Shown here piece after piece: positions 1 through 7,406 of a stretch of DNA of 64,000 bases (the stretch's first letter is position 1; every line of letters starts with the position of its first letter). Under the pieces are notes generated by a model. It searched no databases and was not told where the DNA came from. It worked only from the letters and a program-made list of their open reading frames with translations. Location of the stretch: contig JAMFSL010000209.1 in the NCBI GenBank assembly GCA_026225275.1, positions 1 through 64,000 of the forward strand, given 5' to 3'. The stretch comes from Puia dinghuensis. GTDB taxonomy: Bacteria > Bacteroidota > Bacteroidia > Chitinophagales > Chitinophagaceae. Position numbers and translations under genes: made by a program.

Positions 1-347
1 CGGAGATCATCAAGCTGTTTCCTGCGAATATGCTGGGACCGGAATTCGTTCATTCGATCCGCGATCTTTTCCCCGGTCAGCTGTTCATCCCTACGGGTGG
101 AGTAGAGATCGATGAGGACAATATCCGCGGCTGGTTCAAGTCTGGGGTATGTGCGGTTGGGATGGGGAGCAGGCTGATCAGCAAGGAAGTGCTGGCGGGA
201 GAAAAATATGAATTATTATATGACAATACGCTGTTGGCGCTGCAAATAGCCAAGACTGTCCTGAATGAGAACAAGACTGTCCTGAATGAGAACAAGACTG
301 TCCTGAATGAGAACAAGACTGTCATGAACGAAAAAAAGTCCAAATGA
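1..347 (+). CDS. eda: KDPG/KHG aldolase, C-terminal part (5' end outside window)
   Basis: Cytoplasmic aldolase that splits 2-keto-3-deoxy-6-phosphogluconate into pyruvate and glyceraldehyde 3-phosphate, the last step of hexuronate breakdown. Reading frame opens at base 3 without a start. Visible is the family's C-terminal half: FPAN, then FIPTGGV (phosphate-binding strand/loop) and the closing GVCAVGMGSRL segment. After the normal end of the fold (about KYELLYDNTLLALQIA) the protein carries an unusual tail of three perfect KTVLNEN heptads plus one degenerate copy. Its TGA overlaps the ATG of the tagaturonate reductase gene by the ATGA arrangement, so the genes are translationally coupled. The pathway assignment is supported by the next two genes. 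The catalytic lysine is upstream of or close to the window edge and cannot be checked. Confidence 0.88.
   Translation, partial: EIIKLFPANMLGPEFVHSIRDLFPGQLFIPTGGVEIDEDNIRGWFKSGVCAVGMGSRLISKEVLAGEKYELLYDNTLLALQIAKTVLNENKTVLNENKTVLNENKTVMNEKKSK
252..335 (+). repeat. 21-bp tandem repeat, 3 perfect plus 1 degenerate copy
   Basis: Three identical 21-bp units (252-272, 273-293, 294-314) and a fourth diverged unit (315-335) lie inside the 3' end of the aldolase gene. Each unit codes one KTVLNEN heptad. Because the unit is a multiple of three, loss or gain of copies would change only tail length and leave the overlapping start of the next gene untouched. Perfect identity of three copies suggests recent expansion by slippage. 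Confidence 0.95.
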
Positions 348-1774
348 TCAACTTATCAAAAGACAACCTGGTGTCAATCCGGACGACCGGACTGATAAAA
401 CCCGCGGAAGCCATTTTTTCGCTGCCGGAGAAAGTCCTGCAATTTGGGACTGGCGTCCTGTTGAGGGGGCTACCGGATTATTTTATCGACAAGGCCAACC
501 GCCAGGGGCTTTTTAATGGCAGGGTCGTGCTTGTCAAGTCGACTGAGTCCGGTGATGCCGGCGCCTTCGACCGGCAGGATGGGCTTTATACTTTGTGCAT
601 CCGGGGGATTGAGGAAGGGAAAAAGGTGGAAGAAAATATTATCTGTTCGGCGATCAGCCGGGTCATGTCGGCGAGGGACCAGTGGGAGGAAATCCTGCAA
701 CTGGCGCACCGGCCGGAGATGCAGATCATTATCAGCAATACGACCGAAGTGGGTATCCAACTGGTGGAGGACGATATCCGCCGCCGGCCGCCGGTTTCTT
801 TTCCCGGCAAGCTACTCGGATTTTTATACGAGCGTTGGCAGGCTTTTGGCGGCAGTGCGGAGAGCGGTATGGTCATCGTTCCTACCGAATTGATAGTCGA
901 CAATGGGAAGAAGCTGGCGGGCATCGTCAAGGAGCTGGCGCAGATCAGTCAGCTGCCGGCTGACTTTATCCTATGGATGGAACAGCATTGTCGTTTTTGC
1001 AGTTCACTGGTAGATAGGATCGTGCCGGGTAAGCCTGACGCGGCTAGCCTGAAACAATTGGAACACGATCTGGGTTATACAGATGAGCTGTTGTCGATTT
1101 CGGAAGTTTACCGGTTGTGGGCAATTGAGGGGAATGAGAAGGTACGTGCGGTGTTGTCCTTTGCCGCAGCGGATCCGGGCGTGGTCATCGCGCCGGATAT
1201 AGAGATCTACCGGGAACTGAAGCTGCGGCTGCTGAATGGCACGCATACGCTGAGCTGCGGGCTGGCGGTGCTGGCCGGGTTCGGGACGGTGAAAAATGCG
1301 ATGGACGACCCTGCGTTTGCCGCTTTTGTATCGCACCTGATGTTGAAGGAGATTGCACCTTCCATTCCTTATCAACTGCCGATAGAGGAGGCGCGGGAAT
1401 TTGGTTTGCGGGTGCTGGACCGGTTCCGGAATCCGAATCTTCAGCATCAGTGGATGAGTATTACGATGCAATATTCTTTGAAGATGAAGAGCCGGGTTAT
1501 TCCGGTGCTGCTGGAACACTATAAACATCATGACGGGCCGCCGCCGCATTTAGCGCTGGGTTTTGCAGCCTATCTATTATTTATGCGGGCTGATAAGAAA
1601 GAGGGATGGGATGAAGAAGTGACGAGGGCGCTGCAAGACGAGTCCCTATGGGGTGCGGACCTGACGCGGCTGCCGGGGTTTGCGGATGGGGTACGGGAGC
1701 AGCTGGATATATTGATGAATAAAGGTGCAGCGACGGCGCTGGCCAAAGTTTCAACTCAAAAAAGTAGTTTATGA
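344..1774 (+). CDS. uxaB: Tagaturonate reductase (altronate oxidoreductase)
   Basis: NAD-dependent reduction of D-tagaturonate to D-altronate in galacturonate catabolism; cytoplasmic. The 476-residue protein belongs to the mannitol dehydrogenase/polyol long-chain dehydrogenase family. It has the N-terminal dinucleotide-binding motif QFGTG at 33-37 followed by LLRGLPDYFIDKAN, and the family's catalytic pattern K293, N298, H301 in KLRLLNGTHT. Length is normal. The ATG at 344 overlaps the stop of the aldolase gene and the gene's own TGA overlaps the ATG of uxaA, giving a coupled three-gene unit. The neighbours favour UxaB over the related fructuronate reductase UxuB, although sequence alone does not fully separate the two. 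Confidence 0.9.
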   Translation: MINLSKDNLVSIRTTGLIKPAEAIFSLPEKVLQFGTGVLLRGLPDYFIDKANRQGLFNGRVVLVKSTESGDAGAFDRQDGLYTLCIRGIEEGKKVEENIICSAISRVMSARDQWEEILQLAHRPEMQIIISNTTEVGIQLVEDDIRRRPPVSFPGKLLGFLYERWQAFGGSAESGMVIVPTELIVDNGKKLAGIVKELAQISQLPADFILWMEQHCRFCSSLVDRIVPGKPDAASLKQLEHDLGYTDELLSISEVYRLWAIEGNEKVRAVLSFAAADPGVVIAPDIEIYRELKLRLLNGTHTLSCGLAVLAGFGTVKNAMDDPAFAAFVSHLMLKEIAPSIPYQLPIEEAREFGLRVLDRFRNPNLQHQWMSITMQYSLKMKSRVIPVLLEHYKHHDGPPPHLALGFAAYLLFMRADKKEGWDEEVTRALQDESLWGADLTRLPGFADGVREQLDILMNKGAATALAKVSTQKSSL

Positions 1775-3429
1775 GCGAACAAGCAACTGTATTGAAAGTC
1801 CATCCGGCAGATAATGTGCTGGTGGCGCTGACCAATTTGGAGAAAGGTTCTGTCGTAGAATTTGAAGGGCAGAAGTATACGATCCAGGAAAACACGAAGG
1901 CCAAGCATAAATTTGCTATCGTCGACCTGGCGGCTGGTGACTCGATCACCATGTATGGGGTGTTGGTGGGTAAGGCGCAGGTAGCGATTCCGAAAGGCGG
2001 CCTGATCAGCACGAGCACTGTCAAGCATGCCGCCAATGATTTTACTGTCGGCGAACGGCATACGGATTGGGTGATGCCCGATGTCTCTGCCTTTACGGGT
2101 AGAACCTTTCAGGGGTATCACCGGGCGGATGGCAGTGTGGGAACGGCTAATTATTGGGTGGTGATCCCGATGGTCTTCTGTGAGAACAGGAATTTAGATG
2201 TGTTGCAGCAGGCGCTAGTGACCGATTTGGGCTATGGCCGTAACCGGTCGTATCAGCTGCAGTCACAGCAATTGATAGAGTTGTATAAAACGGGGAAGAG
2301 CGTGGAGGAGATACTGGGGGCCGATCTGCATGCCGATTATGGTCAGCATGCGAACAAGCGCCTGTTCCCGAATATTGACGGGATCAAATTTTTGACGCAT
2401 GATGGCGGATGCGGCGGAACGCGGCAGGATGCGCAGGCATTGTGTGGCTTACTGGCAGGTTATATCACGCATCCGAATGTGGCGGGAGCGACCGTGCTGA
2501 GTCTGGGATGCCAGAATGCGCAGGTCAGTATTCTGGAGGAGGAGATCCGGCGTCGGACGCCTGAATTTTCGAAGCCGTTGTATATTCTGGAGCAGCAGAA
2601 GGTAGGCACTGAATCCGACTTTCTGTCACTGGCGATCAAGCAGACTTTTGCCGGGCTGATAGTGGCAAACCAGCAGGAAAGGCAGGCGGCGCCGCTGAGT
2701 AAACTATGTATCGGGCTGGAATGTGGCGGCTCGGATGGTTTTTCGGGGATTTCCGCCAATCCGGCGATAGGCTATACGTCCGATCTGCTGGTTGCGTTAG
2801 GCGGGTCGGTGATCTTATCGGAATTTCCGGAGCTGTGCGGGGTGGAGCAGAACCTTAGCGACCGGTGTGTGGATGTTCCGACGGCGGAGAGATTTTCTTC
2901 TTTGATGCGGACTTATAATGAGCGGGCCAAGGCGGTAGGTTCGGGATTCGATATGAATCCTTCGCCGGGCAATATCCGTGACGGGCTGATCACGGATGCG
3001 ATCAAGTCGGCGGGGGCTGCCAAGAAGGGGGGCACGTCGCCGGTCACGGCGGTACTGGATTATCCTGAGAAGGTAAGTAAGCCGGGATTGAATTTATTGT
3101 GCACGCCGGGTAATGACGTGGAGTCGACGACGGCGGAGGTGGCTGCGGGGGCGAATATCGTTTTGTTTACGACGGGATTGGGGACGCCGACGGGGAATCC
3201 GGTGGCGCCGGTGGTGAAGATTGCGAGCAATGGCGCTTTGTTCGAGCGGATGCGAGATATAATTGATATCAATACCGGTACGATCATCGAGGGGAAAGAG
3301 ACGATCAAGCAGGCGGGTGAGCGGATACTGGACTATGTGATCGGGGTGGCCAGCGGGGAGATCGAGATCGCTTCGGTGCGGCATGTGCAGGATGATTTTA
3401 TTCCATGGAAGAGGGGAGTGTCGTTGTAG
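1771..3429 (+). CDS. uxaA: Altronate dehydratase
   Basis: Dehydrates D-altronate to 2-keto-3-deoxygluconate, which after phosphorylation feeds the aldolase encoded two genes upstream. The 552-residue protein has an N-terminal SAF-type domain (about 1-95) and the large UxaA/GarD catalytic domain. Conserved glycine/cysteine motifs are visible: DGGCGG with C214 and ECGGSDGFSG with C318, positions typical of metal-site residues in the family. The C-terminus (DDFIPWKRG) is family-like. Start overlaps the uxaB stop by 4 bp. This is the last gene of the operon; a GC-rich hairpin with a T run follows. A 2-keto-3-deoxygluconate kinase is expected upstream of the window. Confidence 0.93.
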   Translation: MSEQATVLKVHPADNVLVALTNLEKGSVVEFEGQKYTIQENTKAKHKFAIVDLAAGDSITMYGVLVGKAQVAIPKGGLISTSTVKHAANDFTVGERHTDWVMPDVSAFTGRTFQGYHRADGSVGTANYWVVIPMVFCENRNLDVLQQALVTDLGYGRNRSYQLQSQQLIELYKTGKSVEEILGADLHADYGQHANKRLFPNIDGIKFLTHDGGCGGTRQDAQALCGLLAGYITHPNVAGATVLSLGCQNAQVSILEEEIRRRTPEFSKPLYILEQQKVGTESDFLSLAIKQTFAGLIVANQQERQAAPLSKLCIGLECGGSDGFSGISANPAIGYTSDLLVALGGSVILSEFPELCGVEQNLSDRCVDVPTAERFSSLMRTYNERAKAVGSGFDMNPSPGNIRDGLITDAIKSAGAAKKGGTSPVTAVLDYPEKVSKPGLNLLCTPGNDVESTTAEVAAGANIVLFTTGLGTPTGNPVAPVVKIASNGALFERMRDIIDINTGTIIEGKETIKQAGERILDYVIGVASGEIEIASVRHVQDDFIPWKRGVSL

Positions 3430-3432
3430 TGG

Positions 3433-3600
3433 CTGGCGGCGCGCACCGTGTACCCGAGCCTCGAAGGGTACGACCGAGGAGGAGCAAGGGGCGACGCTCC
3501 GACGAAGGTCTCCGCCCCGCCGCAGAAGTATCTGGCGGCGCGCACCGCGTAGCGCCGCCCCGCCCCGCACGTAGTAGGGGCGGCCCACCATTTTTTCCAC
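3433..3600. repeat. GC-rich intergenic element with internal direct repeat
   Basis: Directly after uxaA lies about 165 bp of markedly GC-rich sequence with no convincing gene. The 16-mer CTGGCGGCGCGCACCG occurs at 3433-3448 and again at 3532-3547. The second copy forms an 8-bp GC stem (GGCGGCGC 3534-3541 with GCGCCGCC 3552-3559). Open reading frames here are low-complexity Arg/Pro/Ala-rich and look non-coding. It resembles a short dispersed intergenic repeat, but whether it recurs elsewhere in the genome cannot be seen here. Confidence 0.5.
3560..3596 (+). terminator. Probable rho-independent terminator of the hexuronate operon
   Basis: Stem CCGCCCC (3560-3566) pairs with GGGGCGG (3577-3583) around a 10-nt loop. 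A run of six T (3591-3596) follows after a short CCCACCA spacer. The spacer makes it slightly non-canonical. It sits 130 bp after the uxaA stop. Confidence 0.5.
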
Positions 3601-3627
3601 GGAACATGTGTTTTTTGATTTTTTTTT

Positions 3628-3876
3628 ATTTGAGTAGTCAAATAGGGAGTGAGTTTATCCACATTTCCCCCCGGATGGATAGGCGAAGGGTACGCTTCCC
3701 GGATGTTAGGGACACCGATGTGATTCATGAACAATAAGTTAGATAAAGAGCTTTACTGAAGAAGTTTTCTATTTGAGTAGTCAAATATGGGGTGGGTTTA
3801 TCCACGTGTTCACTGCGACATAAGTACACTGCGCTTAAAAACTTCTTTGAAGAGAATTTCATTTGAGTAGTCAAGT
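3628..3876. promoter_or_regulatory. Three copies of palindrome ATTTGAGTAGTCAAAT upstream of marR
   Basis: Perfect inverted repeats ATTTGA-GTAG-TCAAAT occur at 3628-3643 and 3771-3786, and a copy with one changed base (ending TCAAGT) at 3861-3876. The first two share a longer downstream consensus including GTTTATCCAC; in copy 1 this reads TTATCCACA (3655-3663) and in copy 2 TTATCCACG (3798-3806). The regularity and position just before a MarR-type gene suggest operators for that regulator, possibly autoregulatory. The rest of the 3601-3925 stretch is AT-rich and holds no gene that I can recognise. Confidence 0.6.
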
Positions 3877-3925
3877 CCAATTTTTTATTTTTATGCTGTC
3901 TCCAGCATTTACGCTGTCTGATTAA

Positions 3926-4399
3926 ATGGTGAATATGGAACCGGTGAAAACGAGATTAAAGGCCATCGATAGCGTATATGCGAACTCCCTTTATTTTTCG
4001 AGCGGCCTTCTTGCGCGGCAGGTGGATAAACTGGCGACGGAAGTCTGGAAGCCTTCGGGCCTGCCGCCCGCCCAGGGTTATTTGTTGTTGCATGTCCTGA
4101 ATGATCATCTTTATCCATTCCCTAACGTTATTTCGAATCGTCTTCTTTTAAGCCCGAGTGCTATCACCCATCTGGTGGAAAAATTAGAAAAAAAGGAATT
4201 GGTCTGGCGATACTACGAATCGAACTGGATGTATATCGCAGCCACCCAAAAAGCGACGGACCTGAAACCCGTGCTGATAGAATGTGAGCGCCATTTTATT
4301 GAACGGTGCGATGCGTTATTGGGAGCAGACGCCGGTGTGCTGACGTCTTTGATGAACCGGACGGCGGACCAATTATACGAATCAAGGGAAAAACGATAG
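3926..4399 (+). CDS. MarR-family transcriptional regulator
   Basis: A 157-residue winged-helix regulator. The pattern PPAQGYLLLHVLND, then LLLSPSAITHLVEKLEKKELVWR, then YIAATQKATDL matches helices 2-4 and the wing of the MarR fold, with dimerisation helices at both ends. No ligand can be named. Start ATG at 3926 is the first in frame; ATG 3935 is an equally possible start, and there is no clear Shine-Dalgarno sequence, as is common in Bacteroidota. It lies 124 bp before the tetR-efflux operon and just after three palindromes, so it may control itself and perhaps the efflux genes. That link is inference from position. Confidence 0.8.
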   Translation: MVNMEPVKTRLKAIDSVYANSLYFSSGLLARQVDKLATEVWKPSGLPPAQGYLLLHVLNDHLYPFPNVISNRLLLSPSAITHLVEKLEKKELVWRYYESNWMYIAATQKATDLKPVLIECERHFIERCDALLGADAGVLTSLMNRTADQLYESREKR

Positions 4400-4440
4400 A
4401 CTATTGCCTGGCGCCAGAGGGGCAAGGGGCCTCTATGTAT

Positions 4441-4473
4441 GATTTAATCTTTTGATTAAATCATTTGATTAAT
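4441..4473. promoter_or_regulatory. Operator-like palindromes upstream of tetR
   Basis: Two overlapping inverted repeats: GATTTAATC-TTTT-GATTAAATC (4441-4462, perfect 9-bp arms) and the core AATCA-TT-TGATT (4459-4470). The same core, in a longer perfect palindrome, precedes tolC. A site shared by the regulator gene and its efflux operon is the normal arrangement for TetR-type autorepressors. Confidence 0.7.
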
Positions 4474-4495
4474 ATGATTTTTGTTTTTACATTTG
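4464..4495 (+). promoter_or_regulatory. Bacteroidota-type promoter of tetR
   Basis: TTTG at 4464-4467 and TACATTTG at 4488-4495, 20 bp apart, match the Bacteroidota -33/-7 consensus (TTTG and TAnnTTTG). The -33 element lies inside the palindromic operator core, so bound repressor would exclude RNA polymerase. The start codon is 28 bp downstream of the -7 box. Confidence 0.7.
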
Positions 4496-4523
4496 CAGTG
4501 TCCACCACAAAACGGATACGGGA

Positions 4524-5138
4524 ATGGAAGAACAAATAAAGGGGGGGGAGGGTCTTTCCACAGAAGAAAAATTCAAGGAGGCGGCGCGTATCGTCTTTAC
4601 CAAAAAGGGCTATGCAGCTACAAAAACCCGTGATATTGCCGAGCAGGCCGGTCTTAACCTGGCGTTGTTGAATTACTATTTCCGCAGTAAAGAAAGGCTT
4701 TTCGAGATTGTCATGATCGAAAAGGTGCAGCAGCTTTTTGCGTTTATGGCACCTGTCCTAAACGATCCTGAAACTTCATTGTATGAAAAAATAGATTTGA
4801 TACCGGTCAGTTATATTGACATGCTGCTCAAAAATCCGGACCTGCCGTTGTTTGTGCTGAGCGAGATCAAAAACAACCCCGGGCGTTTCGGGAAGATGAT
4901 ACAGGCAAACGGCAATATTTTGCAGTCGAGTTTTGTGCGGCAACTTGCAGAGAAAAAGAAGGATGTTAACCCGATACAGCTGTTCCTGAATTTTATAGGG
5001 ATGATGGTTTTTCCGTTTATCGTTCAGCCGGTTTTGCAGGCTGTAGTCCCCATGAGCGAGGGCGACTATATTCAGTTGCTGGAGCAGCGGAAAATGCTGA
5101 TACCTCAGTGGATGAAAATGATGCTCGCGGGAGAATGA
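4524..5138 (+). CDS. TetR/AcrR-family repressor
   Basis: 204-residue regulator. The N-terminal HTH (residues about 13-60: FKEAARIVFTKKGYAATKTR, then DIAEQAGLNLALLNYYFRSK, then ERLF) is a clear TetR domain; the C-terminal half is the variable ligand-binding helical domain. It heads an efflux operon comparable to E. coli cecR-ybhGFSR. Matching palindromes lie before this gene and before tolC, so it probably represses both. Start ATG at 4524 is well placed behind the promoter. The inducer is unknown; in this system type it is typically a toxic small molecule. Confidence 0.88.
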   Translation: MEEQIKGGEGLSTEEKFKEAARIVFTKKGYAATKTRDIAEQAGLNLALLNYYFRSKERLFEIVMIEKVQQLFAFMAPVLNDPETSLYEKIDLIPVSYIDMLLKNPDLPLFVLSEIKNNPGRFGKMIQANGNILQSSFVRQLAEKKKDVNPIQLFLNFIGMMVFPFIVQPVLQAVVPMSEGDYIQLLEQRKMLIPQWMKMMLAGE

Positions 5139-5184
5139 TGCTTGCGTGAGCGCGATGCCCGAGGGGGGATTTTTTTTGCCTTCA

Positions 5185-5204
5185 ATTTAATCAAATGATT
5201 AAAT
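5185..5204. promoter_or_regulatory. TetR operator before the efflux operon
   Basis: ATTTAATCAAATGATTAAAT is a perfect inverted repeat (9-bp arms, AA centre) 27 bp upstream of the tolC start codon. It shares the AATCA-nn-TGATT core with the site upstream of tetR. A TTTG at 5175-5178 could be the -33 element, but no good -7 box is visible. Confidence 0.7.
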
Positions 5205-5230
5205 CAAAATATCAAACAAATTGATTAACC

Positions 5231-6502
5231 ATGAAAAAGAAATTATCATTCCTTGTATTCTTGTTAGCCGCGGCTTTTATGTGCAGGGCGCAATCTACCG
5301 ATCAATTAACGCTGAATGATTGTTACAGGCTGGCCCTACAAAATTATCCGGAGGTAAAACAGCGGGAACTGATAGCCAAGACGGCTGATTATACCATCGA
5401 AAATATACAAAAGGGTTATCTGCCGCAGCTGAACATCAATGGGCAGGCCTCCTATCAATCGGCGGTCATTGCCCTCCCCTTTAAAGTACCGGGTGTCAAC
5501 TTTCCCACTTATAGCAAGGATCAGTATAAGCTATACGGCGAAGTTGACCAGACATTGTATGACGGCGGCGAAATAAAGCAACAAAAACAACTGCAAAAGA
5601 CCACTGAAGCTATTAATCAGCAACAGTTGGAAGCAGACCTGTATCAGTTAAAGGACAGGATCAACCAGTTGTTTTTCGGGGTATTGTTAGTTGACGAGCA
5701 AATAAAACAAAATGACCTGGTCATCAAAGATGTGCAATTAGGCCATGACAAGATACGGGCCTCGATCAGGAACGGGACTGCTTTCAGAAGTAACGGTGAC
5801 GTATTAGAAGCCCAGGTGCTGCAGGATGAACAGCAGTCTGTTAATCTCCGGGCATCCCGAAAAGCATATATGGACATGCTGAGTCTTTTTATCGGTAAAA
5901 CGGTGGATGAAAACACCCTGCTGGTAAAACCACCATCGGTCAATGTGATGCATGCCATTAACCGGCCCGAATTGCTGGTTTACGATCTTCAGGGTAAAAA
6001 CCTGGATGCGCAGAATAAGCTGCTTACCGTCCAGACTCTTCCCAAACTGAGCCTGTTTTTACAGGGTGGTTTTGCCCGCCCCGGATTAGACTTGCTCAGC
6101 AATAATTTTGCCGGTTACTATATCGGGGGCATTAAACTGGCATGGTCGCCGTCCATATTTTACACGCTTAAAAATAGCAGGGCTTTGATTGACATCAGCC
6201 GCAAAAATCTCGTTGTGGAGAAGGAAACATTTCTCTTTAATACCAATTTGACGGTAAAACAACAGGATGCCGATATAGGCAAGTACGAGCAACTATTAGC
6301 ATCGGATGACAGGATCATCGAGCTACGCACCAAAGTTAAAAACACGGCTATGGCGCAACTGGAGAACGGCGTGATCACCAGCAACGACTTTTTGATCGAC
6401 GTCAATGATGAAAACCAGGCGCGTCAAAATAAAATATTGCACGAAGTACAACTCCTGATGACACAATATAATCAGCAAACTACAACCGGTAATCAACAAT
6501 AA
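5231..6502 (+). CDS. TolC-family outer-membrane efflux protein
   Basis: 423-residue outer-membrane channel for the ABC efflux pump encoded downstream. Cleavable signal peptide ending near CRAQ (residue about 21). The body has the long amphipathic helices and the two-fold OEP repeat of TolC-like proteins (start of repeat 1 LTLNDCYRLALQNYPEVKQ). Slightly shorter than typical TolC (about 450-490). Gap to the adaptor gene is 7 bp. The preceding palindrome suggests TetR control. Confidence 0.87.
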   Translation: MKKKLSFLVFLLAAAFMCRAQSTDQLTLNDCYRLALQNYPEVKQRELIAKTADYTIENIQKGYLPQLNINGQASYQSAVIALPFKVPGVNFPTYSKDQYKLYGEVDQTLYDGGEIKQQKQLQKTTEAINQQQLEADLYQLKDRINQLFFGVLLVDEQIKQNDLVIKDVQLGHDKIRASIRNGTAFRSNGDVLEAQVLQDEQQSVNLRASRKAYMDMLSLFIGKTVDENTLLVKPPSVNVMHAINRPELLVYDLQGKNLDAQNKLLTVQTLPKLSLFLQGGFARPGLDLLSNNFAGYYIGGIKLAWSPSIFYTLKNSRALIDISRKNLVVEKETFLFNTNLTVKQQDADIGKYEQLLASDDRIIELRTKVKNTAMAQLENGVITSNDFLIDVNDENQARQNKILHEVQLLMTQYNQQTTTGNQQ

Positions 6503-6509
6503 AACTAAC

Positions 6510-7403
6510 ATGAAAAAAATATCGTTACCATTGGCCATACTGTTGACAGGGCTGGTCTCCTGTAAACAAAGTGAAAATAAATACGATGCGTCCGGCACCT
6601 TTGAAGCGGTTGAAACGATTGTTTCGGCCCAGGGGGCCGGCGCTATAAAGGAGCTTAATCTTGAAGAGGGGCAAATATTAAAGGTTGGGCAAGTGGTAGG
6701 CTATATCGATAGTATCCAGCTGTATTTAAAAAAGAAACAACTGGAAGCTCAGATAAGAGCTACTTTAAGTGGAAAGCCCGACATCGCTGCCCAGACTGCC
6801 TCATTGGAAGAACAATTGCGTCAGGCCAAACGCGAACAATTGCGTAATGAAAACCTGCTAAAGGACGATGCCGCTACAAAAAAACAGCTTGATGACGCCA
6901 ATACACAGGTGGATGTCATCAACAAGCAGATCGCTGCCCTGCAGTCATCCTTAAGCATTACCACGGCCAACTTAAATGATCAGTCCAGGCCATTAAGTGT
7001 GCAAATTGAGCAGACGAACGATCTGCTCGACAAGTGCAGGATCATCAATGAAGTAAATGGTACCGTATTGACCAAATACGCCGAAGCGAGTGAAGTAACC
7101 GACGTAGGCAAACCGATCTATAAAATAGCGGAGCTGAGTACGATCATCCTGCGTGCCTATATCACGGGTGACCAGATTCCGCAGGTGAAAATAGGCCAGG
7201 AGGTGAAGGTTTTGGTGGATAGCACAAAGGATACTTATAAAAATTATACAGGTGTCGTCGAATGGGTGAGCGATAAAGCGGAGTTCACTCCCAAGACCAT
7301 TCAAACGAAGGACGAACGGGCCGACCTGGTGTATGCCGTTAAGATAAGGGTCAGGAACGACGGGTTTCTGAAAATAGGCATGTACGGAGAAATTAAATTA
7401 TAA
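6510..7403 (+). CDS. HlyD-family periplasmic adaptor, lipoprotein
   Basis: 297-residue membrane-fusion protein linking the ABC-2 inner-membrane complex to TolC. Lipobox LVSC puts the lipidated cysteine at residue 18. A biotinyl-lipoyl-like half (SAQGAGAIKELNLEEGQILKVGQ) is followed by a coiled-coil hairpin (about 70-165) and the second lipoyl half plus beta-barrel (GTVLTKYAEASEVTDVGKP). It is equivalent in place and domain order to YbhG/HlyD-like adaptors. Separated by 3 bp from the ATPase gene. Confidence 0.87.
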   Translation: MKKISLPLAILLTGLVSCKQSENKYDASGTFEAVETIVSAQGAGAIKELNLEEGQILKVGQVVGYIDSIQLYLKKKQLEAQIRATLSGKPDIAAQTASLEEQLRQAKREQLRNENLLKDDAATKKQLDDANTQVDVINKQIAALQSSLSITTANLNDQSRPLSVQIEQTNDLLDKCRIINEVNGTVLTKYAEASEVTDVGKPIYKIAELSTIILRAYITGDQIPQVKIGQEVKVLVDSTKDTYKNYTGVVEWVSDKAEFTPKTIQTKDERADLVYAVKIRVRNDGFLKIGMYGEIKL

Positions 7404-7406
7404 GCC

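Noticed and set aside
252-335. CRISPR-like array
   Set aside because: The units are contiguous without spacers, and they code for an in-frame peptide tail.
3405-3737. 110-residue plus-strand open frame after uxaA
   Set aside because: It covers the GC-rich repeat and terminator, is Arg/Pro-rich, and has no start signal or homologous pattern.
3655-3806. DnaA-box-like 9-mers as a sign of a replication origin
   Set aside because: Only two boxes, no AT-rich unwinding region with clustered boxes, no dnaA/dnaN neighbours. Kept only as a regulatory curiosity.
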